A stretch of 64,000 bases of DNA. It comes from UMGS755 sp045602005. GTDB lineage: Bacteria > Bacillota > Clostridia > UBA1381 > UBA9506. Shown here piece after piece: positions 1-8,323 of the stretch. The stretch lies in contig JAZSAS010000010.1 in the NCBI GenBank assembly GCA_045602005.1, positions 17,023 through 81,022 of the forward strand. Direction: 5' to 3'. How positions within the stretch are numbered: the stretch's first letter is position 1; every line of letters begins with the position of its first letter. A program made the position numbers and the translations under genes. The notes under the pieces were generated by a model. That model was not told where the DNA came from. It did no database searches and saw only the letters and a list, made by a program, of their open reading frames with translations.

Positions 1-2405
1 AAATCTCTGCAGCCTTTGAACGTGCCTCAGAAAGCAAAATTAAGCTTTCTAATCTATCTCTTTTGGAACAGAGCGTGGAGGATAAGCAGCGGGAGTTGAA
101 ACGTGCTTTATCAGAACGTGAAAAGGAATTAAAGGAACAACAGCAAAAGGGAGGTGCACTGGTTTCTGAACACGAACGTAAACATGAATTTCTGCAGAAC
201 CTAGAGCAGCAGCTTTCTGGGCTTAAAAACCGTGAGCAGGCGCTGCATGCAAAGCTAGAGGAGAAGAACGATTTCTTTAATCAATTGCAGCAGCAAATGA
301 ACCAGAAAAAAACACGGCTGCATCTTCTTTCTGAGATGGAGCAGAATTTTGAGGGTTATTATAAAAGTGTTAAGGAAATAATGAAGCAGCATGAAAACGG
401 CATGTTAACCCGTGTTGGAATTCATGGACCCGTTTCCAAGCTGATTTCTGTAGATAAGCCTTATGCAACGGCTATTAGTGCGGCTATCGGCGGTGCCCTG
501 CAAAACATTGTGGTGGATACAGAAGAGGATGCGAAGGCGGCGATTCACTGTTTGAAACAGTTAAAGGCCGGCCGTGCTACCTTCATGCCCATTTCTGCCG
601 TGTCCGGCTCCCTTATGGATATCAGCAAGCTAAGGCAGGAGCCGGGTTTTGTCGGCATTGCCTCTGAGTTGACTGATTATGACAGTCGATATGAGGGTGT
701 TGTGAGAAATCTCCTTGGCAAAACGGCCGTGGTGGAGCATGTGGACCAGGCAATTGCCATTTCAAGAAAATATAAGCAAACCCTGCGAATTGTTACCTTA
801 GAGGGCGAAATTTTTTACCCGGGCGGCTCTATGGCCGGCGGCTCTCAACAAAAAGGCAGCCAGCTTTTAGACCGTGAGCATGAAATGAAGGATTTAGAAA
901 GTGCTCTTCTGCAGTTGGAGAAGCAGGCAAAGCAGCTGACGCAGGAACGCAAGGAACTGGAAACACAGTTTCTGGATTTGGCCCAGGAGCAGGACAAGGT
1001 TTCTAATGTATACCGTGAAAACAAGGAGGTTCTCTTGTTGCTTGCCCGTGACAGGGAACATCACAGTGTGCTTTTAGAATCGCTGGCGTCTGCTATAGCG
1101 GAGTTACAGCGTGATATTGAAGCTGCAGCCTGTGAATCGGAGACGTTTGTTTCTCAGCGTCAGGCAGCGGCGGCTGAACTGGCGGCGGCTGAGGCAGAAA
1201 TTCAAAATAAGCGTGCTGAGGTGAATGCTTTAGAGGAAACCTTTGAGCAGTTTTCTGTGAAAAAGCAGCGCATCAGCGACCAGATTTTAGAAAAGAGCTT
1301 TCAAGAAAGTGCCAAGGAGCAGGAGATAGTTCAGTGCCGTGAACGAATGGAAACCATTCGTCAGGAGCTCAGTCAGGCGGAAACGCACATTACCCTGCGT
1401 GGCACAGAAATGCAGGAAATTTTAACTTCAAATGAATCGCATCGTGGTGAAATTGCAGATAAAGAAGCTAAGAATCAATGCTATACCCGTGCAATAAAAG
1501 AGATTAAAGAAAAAATAGAGGCCATTACCCAGGCACGTCAGGAAAGTGAGCAGCAGCTCAGGAATCTGCAGGGTGATGCCAAAGCCACCCGTGAAACAGT
1601 TTATGACCTGAAAACGGAGTATGACCGTTTGCAGACCCAGCGTGAAAAGCTGGAAACTGAGTCAGAGGCGGCGATTTCCCGCCTGTGGGATGATTATGAA
1701 ATGACCTATTCTGAGGCAGAGACCATGCAGCAGGAGGAATTGGGCAGCGATGCTGAAATCAATAAGCAAATCGCTTCGCTGCGCAGCCGAATCAGGGAAC
1801 TGGGCAACGTGAACGTGGATGCTATTGAAGAATTGCAGTCGGTGAGCCAACGTTATGAATTTCTGACTAACCAGCGGGATGATTTACAAAAGGCCAAGGG
1901 TGATTTGATTCATATCATTGACGAGATGCAAACGGTTATGAAACGGCAGTTTAAAGAGCAGTTTGAAAAAATCAGACAGCACTTTAAAACAACATTCTCA
2001 GAATTGTTTGGCGGCGGAAGAGCCGACCTTGAGCTGGAGGATGAAGACAACATTTTAACTTGCGGCATCAGCATTAATGTGCAACCGCCGGGAAAAAAAC
2101 TGCAAAGCTTGTCGCTTCTTTCCGGTGGCGAACGTGCCCTTTCAGCTATCGCACTGCTGTTTGCTATTTTGCGCATTAAACCGACACCCTTCTGTTTTCT
2201 TGATGAAATCGAGGCGGCACTGGATGACAACAACGTTTATCGCTATGCTGACTTTATCAAGCGTTTTAGTCGCAGCACTCAGTTTATTCTGGTTACACAC
2301 CGTCGGGGCACCATGGAAAGTGCCGATGTGATTTATGGTGTTACCATGCAGGAAAAGGGTGTTTCTAAACTATTGCAGTTGAATCTGGACGAAATTGAAA
2401 TGTAA
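1..2405 (+). CDS. smc: Chromosome segregation protein SMC (C-terminal part, 5' end outside window)
   Basis: This is the C-terminal 800 residues of the SMC ATPase, which as a dimer with ScpA/ScpB compacts and segregates the chromosome. The frame is open to the window edge (first full codon at base 3), so the N-terminal Walker A head is missing only because the window cuts it. Visible parts in order are the end of the first coiled coil (Glu/Gln/Lys-rich), the hinge (about bases 400-830, with GGALQNIVV and the Gly-rich PGGSMAGGS), the long return coiled coil, and the C-terminal ATPase head with signature LSGGERALSA and Walker B CFLDEIEAALDD. ftsY, the common downstream partner, does not follow. 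Identification is secure from family motifs. Confidence 0.97.
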   Translation, partial: ISAAFERASESKIKLSNLSLLEQSVEDKQRELKRALSEREKELKEQQQKGGALVSEHERKHEFLQNLEQQLSGLKNREQALHAKLEEKNDFFNQLQQQMNQKKTRLHLLSEMEQNFEGYYKSVKEIMKQHENGMLTRVGIHGPVSKLISVDKPYATAISAAIGGALQNIVVDTEEDAKAAIHCLKQLKAGRATFMPISAVSGSLMDISKLRQEPGFVGIASELTDYDSRYEGVVRNLLGKTAVVEHVDQAIAISRKYKQTLRIVTLEGEIFYPGGSMAGGSQQKGSQLLDREHEMKDLESALLQLEKQAKQLTQERKELETQFLDLAQEQDKVSNVYRENKEVLLLLARDREHHSVLLESLASAIAELQRDIEAAACESETFVSQRQAAAAELAAAEAEIQNKRAEVNALEETFEQFSVKKQRISDQILEKSFQESAKEQEIVQCRERMETIRQELSQAETHITLRGTEMQEILTSNESHRGEIADKEAKNQCYTRAIKEIKEKIEAITQARQESEQQLRNLQGDAKATRETVYDLKTEYDRLQTQREKLETESEAAISRLWDDYEMTYSEAETMQQEELGSDAEINKQIASLRSRIRELGNVNVDAIEELQSVSQRYEFLTNQRDDLQKAKGDLIHIIDEMQTVMKRQFKEQFEKIRQHFKTTFSELFGGGRADLELEDEDNILTCGISINVQPPGKKLQSLSLLSGGERALSAIALLFAILRIKPTPFCFLDEIEAALDDNNVYRYADFIKRFSRSTQFILVTHRRGTMESADVIYGVTMQEKGVSKLLQLNLDEIEM

Positions 2406-2459
2406 GTTTCGGTTTATTTTTCTTTCTTTGGCAAATACTATGCTCTGTAAGCACAATAC

Positions 2460-2482
2460 GCACCGGAGAATTTCTCCGGTGC
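2460..2482 (+). repeat. Perfect hairpin between smc and the TSUP pair
   Basis: Nine base pairs (GCACCGGAG / CTCCGGTGC) close a five-base AATTT loop. No run of T follows on the plus strand, so this is not a classical intrinsic terminator. It lies just upstream of the GGAG ribosome-binding site of the next gene and could limit read-through from smc or shape the 5' leader. Its role is inferred only. Confidence 0.5.
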
Positions 2483-2495
2483 AGAACGGAGCAGT

Positions 2496-2870
2496 ATGAT
2501 GAAACGTTTTTTCAAGAATCATTATGTAATATCTGCCGTGGGCGGACTGGTTGCCGGGTTTTTAAACGGTTTGTTCGGTAGCGGCGGCGGCACCGTTGTG
2601 GTGCCTTTTTTAGAGGAATTTTTAGATCAGAATGAGCACAAAGCCCATGCAACAGCCATTTTAATCATTCTTTGTTTTACCATTATCAGTCTGTTTTTTT
2701 ATGGTTATCGGAATCATCTGAATTATTCTTTGGCGCTGCAGGTATCTATTGGCGGTGTTGCAGGTGGATTTGCAGGGGCTAAATTATTAAAACGGCTATC
2801 GGGACCGGCAATTCGAAAAATTTTTGGTAGCTTTATGATTCTTGCTGCTGTGAGAATGGTGGTGGGCTGA
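2496..2870 (+). CDS. Half-length TauE/SafE (TSUP) family permease, first half-gene
   Basis: This 124-residue membrane protein has about four hydrophobic segments (roughly residues 8-30, 50-70, 77-97 and 105-123) and the glycine motif GLFGSGGGTVVVP typical of the TauE/SafE (TSUP) family, which exports sulfite, sulfonates or related anions. Family members are usually about 250 residues with two such repeats; here only one repeat is present. Its stop overlaps the start of the next gene (TGATG), which encodes the second repeat, so the two products probably pair as a heterodimer. The substrate cannot be read from sequence. Confidence 0.8.
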   Translation: MMKRFFKNHYVISAVGGLVAGFLNGLFGSGGGTVVVPFLEEFLDQNEHKAHATAILIILCFTIISLFFYGYRNHLNYSLALQVSIGGVAGGFAGAKLLKRLSGPAIRKIFGSFMILAAVRMVVG

Positions 2871-3238
2871 TGATGGTTGCTGTGCTTGCCGGACTTTTAT
2901 CCGGCGTGATTAGCGGCATGGGAATCGGCGGCGGAACAATTTTAATTCCGGCTCTTTCCATTTTTTTGCACGTAGGCCAGCATGAGGCTCAAGGTGTGAA
3001 TCTTCTGTATTTTATTCCAACGGCGGCTATTTCTCTTTGGGTGCACATCAAAAATCGTTCTGTTAATTTTAAAATCGCCTGGCCGGTGATTTTGTTTGGT
3101 CTTTTGGGTGCCGTGGGCGGGGCTATTTTGGCCGGCATGATGAACGCCTCTTTGCTCAGGCGTTTGTTCGGCGTCTTTTTGCTTGCAATGGGTTTGTATG
3201 AAATTTTTAAAAAAGATAAAAAAACCAAGGAAAAATAG
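2870..3238 (+). CDS. Half-length TauE/SafE (TSUP) family permease, second half-gene
   Basis: This 122-residue membrane protein begins at the base that ends the preceding gene and is translationally coupled to it. It carries the sister motif GMGIGGGTILIPAL, a conserved H-x-A-Q-G-V segment and about four hydrophobic segments, ending in a lysine-rich cytoplasmic tail. With its neighbour it reconstitutes the two repeats of a normal TSUP permease. The stop codon between them is not a sequencing-type frameshift, because the second gene has its own start and is in a different frame with intact motifs. The substrate is unknown. Confidence 0.8.
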   Translation: MMVAVLAGLLSGVISGMGIGGGTILIPALSIFLHVGQHEAQGVNLLYFIPTAAISLWVHIKNRSVNFKIAWPVILFGLLGAVGGAILAGMMNASLLRRLFGVFLLAMGLYEIFKKDKKTKEK

Positions 3239-3248
3239 CTTTTTTCTC

Positions 3249-3277
3249 TTTACCAAAACACAAAAATGTGATATGAT
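3249..3277 (+). promoter_or_regulatory. Predicted sigma-A promoter for dxs
   Basis: A TTTACC -35 box (3249-3254) and a TATGAT -10 box (3272-3277) are separated by 17 bases, about 80 bases upstream of the dxs start. It is the best match in the gap; not experimentally shown. Confidence 0.45.
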
Positions 3278-3358
3278 ATATTAGTATGGTTTTATCATTG
3301 AATAGAACCAACCTTCGGCCTTTTTTGCCGGAGCATCACTGAATAAAGAGTGAAGATT

Positions 3359-5254
3359 ATGTATCGTATTTTAAATCGCATACAGAGCCCAGAGGATGTG
3401 AAAAAGCTGGATTTTCCGGAGCTTGCCAGTCTAGCTGCAGAGATTCGTGGCTATTTAATTCAATCCGTTGCCAAAACGGGTGGTCATCTTGCGTCTAATT
3501 TGGGTGTTGTTGAGTTGACCCTTGCCCTGTTTAAAACGCTAGATTTGCCTAATGACAGCATCGTTTGGGATGTGGGCCATCAGACCTATGTGCACAAGCT
3601 TTTAACCGGACGTCGTGAGCAGTTTTCCAGCTTGCGAAAGTACGGGGGGCTTTCCGGCTTTCCTAAGAGCAGCGAAAGTATGTATGATGCATATAACACC
3701 GGTCATTCTTCCACCTCCATTTCGGCAGCGTTGGGCATGACCCGTGCTTCAGAACTTTTGGGAGAGTCGCGGCGAACAGTGGCTGTGATTGGTGACGGTG
3801 CCTTAACCGGCGGCATGGCTTTTGAGGCTTTGAATGATGCAGGAACCTATCAAAAGAACTTTATTGTGATTTTAAATGATAATGAAATGTCCATTGCCAA
3901 AAATGTAGGCGGTTTGTCCCAGTACTTAACAAAGCTGAGAACCAGACCTTCTTATTCCCGGCTGAAAACCAATTTAGAGCATGGCTTTGGGAGTATTCCT
4001 GCCATAGGTCGGCCGATGGTTAAAGTGCTAAAACGCCTGAAAGATACGTTTCGGCACATTCTGTCACCCAGCACGGTGTTTGAAGACTTGGGTTTTACCT
4101 ATCTGGGCCCTATTGACGGGCATAACTTGCCGTTTTTGTGTGATGTTATAGAAAATGCCAAAACCATTCAGGCACCGGTTTTGATACATATTAAAACCAA
4201 AAAAGGCAAGGGCTATAAATTTGCTGAGGACAAGCCAACGGCCTTTCACGGCATTGGTTCTTTTCAGATTGAAACAGGTGAGTGCGGCGGTGGCGGCGAT
4301 TCTTATGCGGCTGTGTTCGGCCGATGTCTCACAGAGCTTGCCAATCGGGATAAACGCATTTGTGCTGTTGTGGCTGCCATGCCTGATGGAACAGGCCTTT
4401 CCCGTTTTGCCGGAGAACATCCAGACAGGTTTTTTGATGTAGGCATAGCAGAGCAGCATGCCGTCACGTTTGCGGCCGGTCTTTCCAAGCGGGGGCTTAA
4501 ACCGGTTGTGGCGGTGTATTCATCCTTTCTGCAGCGTGCCTATGACCAAGTGCTCCATGATGTTTGTTTACAAAATCTTAATCTGGTGCTGTGTGTTGAC
4601 AGAGCCGGTCTTGTGGGGGAGGATGGCGAAACCCATCAGGGGATTTTCGACATGGCCTTTTTATCTCACATGCCCAACATGACAATACTCGCGCCGGCAA
4701 ATTTTTTAGAATTTACAGAAATGCTCACCTATGCAACCCTTGTTCACAACGGGCCTGTTGCCATTCGTTATCCACGGGGGGGGAAGTGCCTGGCATATAA
4801 CGGTGCACCCTTTGCATTTAAAAAGGCCGATGTGGTTCGTCAGGGGCAAGATGTTTGCATTTTGTCTGCAGGACATATGCTAAGCACGGCGATGGCAGTT
4901 TCCAAGGCGCTGGCTCAGGAGGGAGTCTCTGCAACGGTTACCAATCTCAGAACCCTTCTGCCCTTAGATGATGCATATATTAAACAAGCATCAAACACAC
5001 ACCGCCTTTTGGTGACCCTGGAGGATGGTGTGGAGCATGGTGGCATCGGTGAACGGATTGTTTCCTGTTTGCAGGGCAGCGGCGCTCAGGTTCTTGTAAA
5101 GGCTCATAAAAACGCCATTGTGCCTCAGGGAAATTGTGAGCTGTTATATCAGCTGTGCGGATTGGATGCCGAAACCATCAAACAGGAAATTTTACAACGA
5201 TTGAGTCAGGAGAGGAAACATGCAGAAACCGGAACTGTTAGCACCTGCCGGTAG
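3359..5254 (+). CDS. dxs: 1-deoxy-D-xylulose-5-phosphate synthase
   Basis: Dxs joins pyruvate and glyceraldehyde 3-phosphate, with thiamine diphosphate as cofactor, in the first step of the MEP isoprenoid pathway; ispH of the same pathway lies at 30021. The protein is about 631 residues, the family length. It shows the HLASNLG start region, the thiamine-binding GDGALTGGMAFEALN, and the transketolase-type GIAEQHAVTFAAGL with the catalytic Glu. The ATG at 3359 is preferred because AAAGAG lies eight bases upstream; an in-frame GTG at 3350 is the alternative. The 3' end overlaps the next gene by 35 bases. Confidence 0.96.
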   Translation: MYRILNRIQSPEDVKKLDFPELASLAAEIRGYLIQSVAKTGGHLASNLGVVELTLALFKTLDLPNDSIVWDVGHQTYVHKLLTGRREQFSSLRKYGGLSGFPKSSESMYDAYNTGHSSTSISAALGMTRASELLGESRRTVAVIGDGALTGGMAFEALNDAGTYQKNFIVILNDNEMSIAKNVGGLSQYLTKLRTRPSYSRLKTNLEHGFGSIPAIGRPMVKVLKRLKDTFRHILSPSTVFEDLGFTYLGPIDGHNLPFLCDVIENAKTIQAPVLIHIKTKKGKGYKFAEDKPTAFHGIGSFQIETGECGGGGDSYAAVFGRCLTELANRDKRICAVVAAMPDGTGLSRFAGEHPDRFFDVGIAEQHAVTFAAGLSKRGLKPVVAVYSSFLQRAYDQVLHDVCLQNLNLVLCVDRAGLVGEDGETHQGIFDMAFLSHMPNMTILAPANFLEFTEMLTYATLVHNGPVAIRYPRGGKCLAYNGAPFAFKKADVVRQGQDVCILSAGHMLSTAMAVSKALAQEGVSATVTNLRTLLPLDDAYIKQASNTHRLLVTLEDGVEHGGIGERIVSCLQGSGAQVLVKAHKNAIVPQGNCELLYQLCGLDAETIKQEILQRLSQERKHAETGTVSTCR

Positions 5255-6446
5255 TTTAGAGCGGCTGAAAACGGCAATTGCCTTCGGTGCAGATGCTGTC
5301 TATGCCGGCGGCGAAGCCTTTTCAATGCGTACCGCTGCGAAAAACTTTTCGGCAGATGATTTAAAAAGAGCCAGAGAATTGACGCTCTCTAAAGGCAAAA
5401 AACTGTATATTGCTGTGAACATTATTCCTCACAATGAGGATTTAGCAGAGCTTCCGGCCTACCTTTCAGAGCTTTCAGAGCTTGCGCCTGACGGTTTGAT
5501 TGTGTCAGACTTGGGAGTGCTTTCCATGGCCAAGACATATGCACCGAAGATTCCGTTGCACATCAGTACCCAGGCCAATAACACCAACAGCGAAACCTTT
5601 AAGGCTTGGCACCAATTAGGCGCCAGTCGTGTTGTGTGTGCCAGAGAGCTTTCCTTTGAGGAAATTGCAGAGATTCGCAGGGAAATTCCCAGCGACCTTG
5701 AAATTGAGGCTTTTGTCCATGGTGCAATGTGCATTTCTTATTCCGGACGCTGTTTGTTATCTAACTACATGGCGGGACGGGATTCCAATCAGGGTAACTG
5801 TGCACATCCCTGCCGTTGGAACTATCACTTGGTGGAGGAACAACGACCCGGTGAATACTATCCTGTTTACGAAAATGAGCGTGGCACCTTTATTTTTAAT
5901 TCCCGTGATTTATGTATGATTGAATATATCCCTCAGTTGGTGCAAAGCGGCATTAGTAGCTTCAAGCTGGAGGGAAGAGTGAAAACAGAATATTATGTTG
6001 CCACAGTGGTGAAGGTTTACCGCGAGGCACTAGACCGATATTTTGAAAATCCGGATACTTACACAACAGACCCTGTCTGGCTAGAGGAGCTTTCCAAAGT
6101 GAGCAACCGGCATTACACCACAGGGTTTTATCTGGGGAAACCGGACGAGTCAGCCCAGAACTATGCCACCAGTGCCTATGTGAGAAACTATGATGTGGTG
6201 GCTGTGGTTATTGGCTATGACAGTGAAACGGGTGATGTGCTGCTAGAGCAGCGGAACCGCTTTTTCAGCGGTGACGAGCTGGAGGCGGTGATTCCTTTTT
6301 CGCCAACGTTGACTTTTTCGGCGAATTCTCTGCGGGATGCTGAAGGAAACCAGATTGACAGTGCACCCCATCCACAGCAGGTGCTGCGGCTTTCTATAGG
6401 CAGAGAATTGCCGGTTATGTCGCTGTTGAGAAAGAAAAGAGTTTAA
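5220..6446 (+). CDS. Peptidase U32 family protein, probable tRNA 5-hydroxyuridine synthesis protein TrhP
   Basis: This 408-residue protein belongs to the U32 'peptidase' family, whose studied members (TrhP/YegQ of E. coli, YrrN/YrrO of Bacillus) form 5-hydroxyuridine in tRNA anticodons. It opens with ELLAPAGSLERLKTAI and contains the family signature EAFVHGAMC-x4-GRC followed by the Cys pair in GNCAHPCRW. A second basic signature, FKLEGRVKTEYYV, lies near residue 250. AGGAG lies six bases upstream of the ATG. The assignment to tRNA hydroxylation rather than RlhA-type rRNA hydroxylation is by length and is an inference. Confidence 0.88.
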   Translation: MQKPELLAPAGSLERLKTAIAFGADAVYAGGEAFSMRTAAKNFSADDLKRARELTLSKGKKLYIAVNIIPHNEDLAELPAYLSELSELAPDGLIVSDLGVLSMAKTYAPKIPLHISTQANNTNSETFKAWHQLGASRVVCARELSFEEIAEIRREIPSDLEIEAFVHGAMCISYSGRCLLSNYMAGRDSNQGNCAHPCRWNYHLVEEQRPGEYYPVYENERGTFIFNSRDLCMIEYIPQLVQSGISSFKLEGRVKTEYYVATVVKVYREALDRYFENPDTYTTDPVWLEELSKVSNRHYTTGFYLGKPDESAQNYATSAYVRNYDVVAVVIGYDSETGDVLLEQRNRFFSGDELEAVIPFSPTLTFSANSLRDAEGNQIDSAPHPQQVLRLSIGRELPVMSLLRKKRV

Positions 6447-6459
6447 GGAGGATTTTACA

Positions 6460-7284
6460 GTGAGTCTATTTGGAGGCGGTTTTTCTAATCCCGGCAGGGG
6501 CATTAGCAAAGAAGAAGCTGCAAAACGCAACTATTTTGATATCATGGGAAGACATTTTTGGGATTTTATTATGCTCAATCTGTTGTTTTTGTTGGTGAAT
6601 ATTCCGTGGATTGGTGCTTCTCTTTTTCTCGCCATTCCTTATTTAGTGAACATAGAAGAGGTTGTGACAGTGCTTGCATCGGAACAAAATGTTCTGCTGC
6701 CGGTTTTGCCGTTTATTCCATTCATGTTTATGGGACCTTCTATTGCAGGACTGACATATGTGCTTAGAAACTGGTCTCGGCAGGAACATGCTTTTTTGGT
6801 ATCTGATTTCTTTGAACATACCAAAAAGAATTGGAAACAGGGATTGGCCCTGAGCATTATTTCCACTGTTTTGACTTATCTCTATCTAACAGCGGTGTTG
6901 TTCTACTTAAAGTCCGGCATGCCTTATTTTGTTGTTCTGCTTGTCGCTGCTGTGCTGGCAGTTATTACCCTTTCTGTAGGCTTTTATACCTATCCTATGG
7001 TTGTTACTTTTGATATGAAGCTCAAGGATATTATCAAAAATGCATTGATTCTTTCCTTGGCCAAGCTGCCGCAAAATGTTTTCTATTTGTTCATTATTGT
7101 TGGGGTTCATGCTCTGCTTCTGTGGTATGCTTTCCCCATATGGGTCATTTTAATGTGCCTGTTCCTTGTTGTCTGGACGGGGTATACCATAAATTATTAC
7201 GTGTGGCATGTTATGAACAAGCACATGATGTCACAGATTCCTGCAGAGGAACAGAAAGAAGCCGTTTTTGAGGACGTGAAATAG
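6460..7284 (+). CDS. YesL-like (DUF624) integral membrane protein
   Basis: This 274-residue protein starts with GTG behind AAGGAGG. It has an N-terminal FGGGFSNPGRG segment and about six hydrophobic helices with a conserved NYFDIMGRHFWD motif just before the first, features of the YesL/DUF624 family of Firmicutes. In Bacillus, YesL neighbours carbohydrate-uptake genes, but the molecular role is unknown. Here it sits between the U32 protein and a HAD phosphatase with short gaps, so it is co-transcribed with them. No function is claimed. Confidence 0.75.
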   Translation: MSLFGGGFSNPGRGISKEEAAKRNYFDIMGRHFWDFIMLNLLFLLVNIPWIGASLFLAIPYLVNIEEVVTVLASEQNVLLPVLPFIPFMFMGPSIAGLTYVLRNWSRQEHAFLVSDFFEHTKKNWKQGLALSIISTVLTYLYLTAVLFYLKSGMPYFVVLLVAAVLAVITLSVGFYTYPMVVTFDMKLKDIIKNALILSLAKLPQNVFYLFIIVGVHALLLWYAFPIWVILMCLFLVVWTGYTINYYVWHVMNKHMMSQIPAEEQKEAVFEDVK

Positions 7285-7295
7285 GAGGCAGTATC

Positions 7296-7964
7296 TTGAT
7301 TAAAGCAGTTATTTTTGATTTAGATGGCACAATTTTATACACACTAATAGACTTGGCCAACGCCATGAATGCCATGCTGCGGGAATATGGCTATCCTGAG
7401 CAGCATGACCTTGATTGTCATCGCATGGCAATCGGCACCGGTGCACGGAATTATGTAAAGGGCTGTCTGCCTCAGGCAGTTCAGTCAAATGACGAACAGG
7501 TTGACCGCTGTCTTGCAACATATCGAAGGCTTTACAATGAAAATACCAGTGTTGAAACAAAGCCCTATGATGGCATTTCAGATGTGCTGGCATTTTTAAC
7601 AGAGCAGAACATTTCCATTAATGTGTTGTCAAATAAGCCTGATGAACCCACAAAGGCATTGGTAGATTTGTGGTTTTCAGATTATGGCGTGGATTATGCT
7701 TTTGGCGAGCGTGTTGGTGTTCCCAGAAAGCCCGACCCCTTTGCACCGCTGGAGATTGCAGAAAAGTTGGGTCTTTCGCCTTCGGAAATGGCCTTTATTG
7801 GTGACAGCGATGTGGATATTACAACCGGGAAAAATGCCGGCATGGTGTCCATCGGCGTGCTGTGGGGATATCGCTCACAGGACGTGCTGGAGGCAGCCGG
7901 AGCTGCACATCTGGCAAAAACACCCCAAGATTTAATCAATATCATCAAGGAATATAATCAATAA
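7296..7964 (+). CDS. HAD-family hydrolase, phosphoglycolate phosphatase-like
   Basis: This is a 222-residue haloacid dehalogenase-superfamily phosphatase of subclass I. Motif I is FDLDGTIL with the nucleophile Asp and acid/base Asp, motif II is NVLSNKP, motif III is the RKPDP lysine, and motif IV is FIGDSDVDI. The helical cap between motifs I and II is that of Gph/PgmB-like enzymes. The start is TTG, fixed by AGGAGG eight bases upstream. Phosphoglycolate is the closest family substrate, but this group is promiscuous, so no gene symbol is given. Confidence 0.87.
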   Translation: MIKAVIFDLDGTILYTLIDLANAMNAMLREYGYPEQHDLDCHRMAIGTGARNYVKGCLPQAVQSNDEQVDRCLATYRRLYNENTSVETKPYDGISDVLAFLTEQNISINVLSNKPDEPTKALVDLWFSDYGVDYAFGERVGVPRKPDPFAPLEIAEKLGLSPSEMAFIGDSDVDITTGKNAGMVSIGVLWGYRSQDVLEAAGAAHLAKTPQDLINIIKEYNQ

Positions 7965-8014
7965 GTTTATTATTTTACATGTTAATACAATATCATGAAA
8001 AGGAGCTTTTTAGA

Positions 8015-8302
8015 ATGAAGATTTCAAAGGAAGAAGTTTTGCATGTTGCACTTCTGGCTCGGTTGAAGCTTTCTGACGAAGAGGCGGAAACCCTGTCTCG
8101 TGACATGGAAAGCATCATCGGTTTTGCCAATAAGCTCAATGAGCTTGACACAGAGGGTGTTGTGCCCACAGCTCATGCTATTCCCATGAGCAATGCTTTC
8201 AGAGAAGATGTTGTAAAGCCTTCTTACGACAGAGAGGCCATGCTTAAAAATGCCCCCTCAGCTGAAGACGGCGGTTACACAGTACCCAAGGTTGTTGAAT
8301 AA
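8015..8302 (+). CDS. gatC: Asp-tRNA(Asn)/Glu-tRNA(Gln) amidotransferase subunit C
   Basis: GatC wraps around GatA and steadies the GatCAB complex, which converts Glu-tRNA(Gln) (and where needed Asp-tRNA(Asn)) to the cognate amide in organisms lacking GlnRS. The 95-residue product is the normal length, with the ALLARLKLSDEEAE start and the DPVVPTAHA-like segment (GVVPTAHAIPM). AAGGAG lies about ten bases before the ATG at 8015; a longer reading frame from 7979 lacks a ribosome-binding site. It is first of gatC-gatA-gatB. Confidence 0.95.
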   Translation: MKISKEEVLHVALLARLKLSDEEAETLSRDMESIIGFANKLNELDTEGVVPTAHAIPMSNAFREDVVKPSYDREAMLKNAPSAEDGGYTVPKVVE

Positions 8303-8323
8303 GTACACTAAAGGAGTTTGATT

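Noticed and set aside
2860..2880. Frameshift breaking one TSUP gene into two
   Set aside because: The second half has its own ATG in a stop-start overlap and both halves have complete motifs, which fits a natural split pair better.
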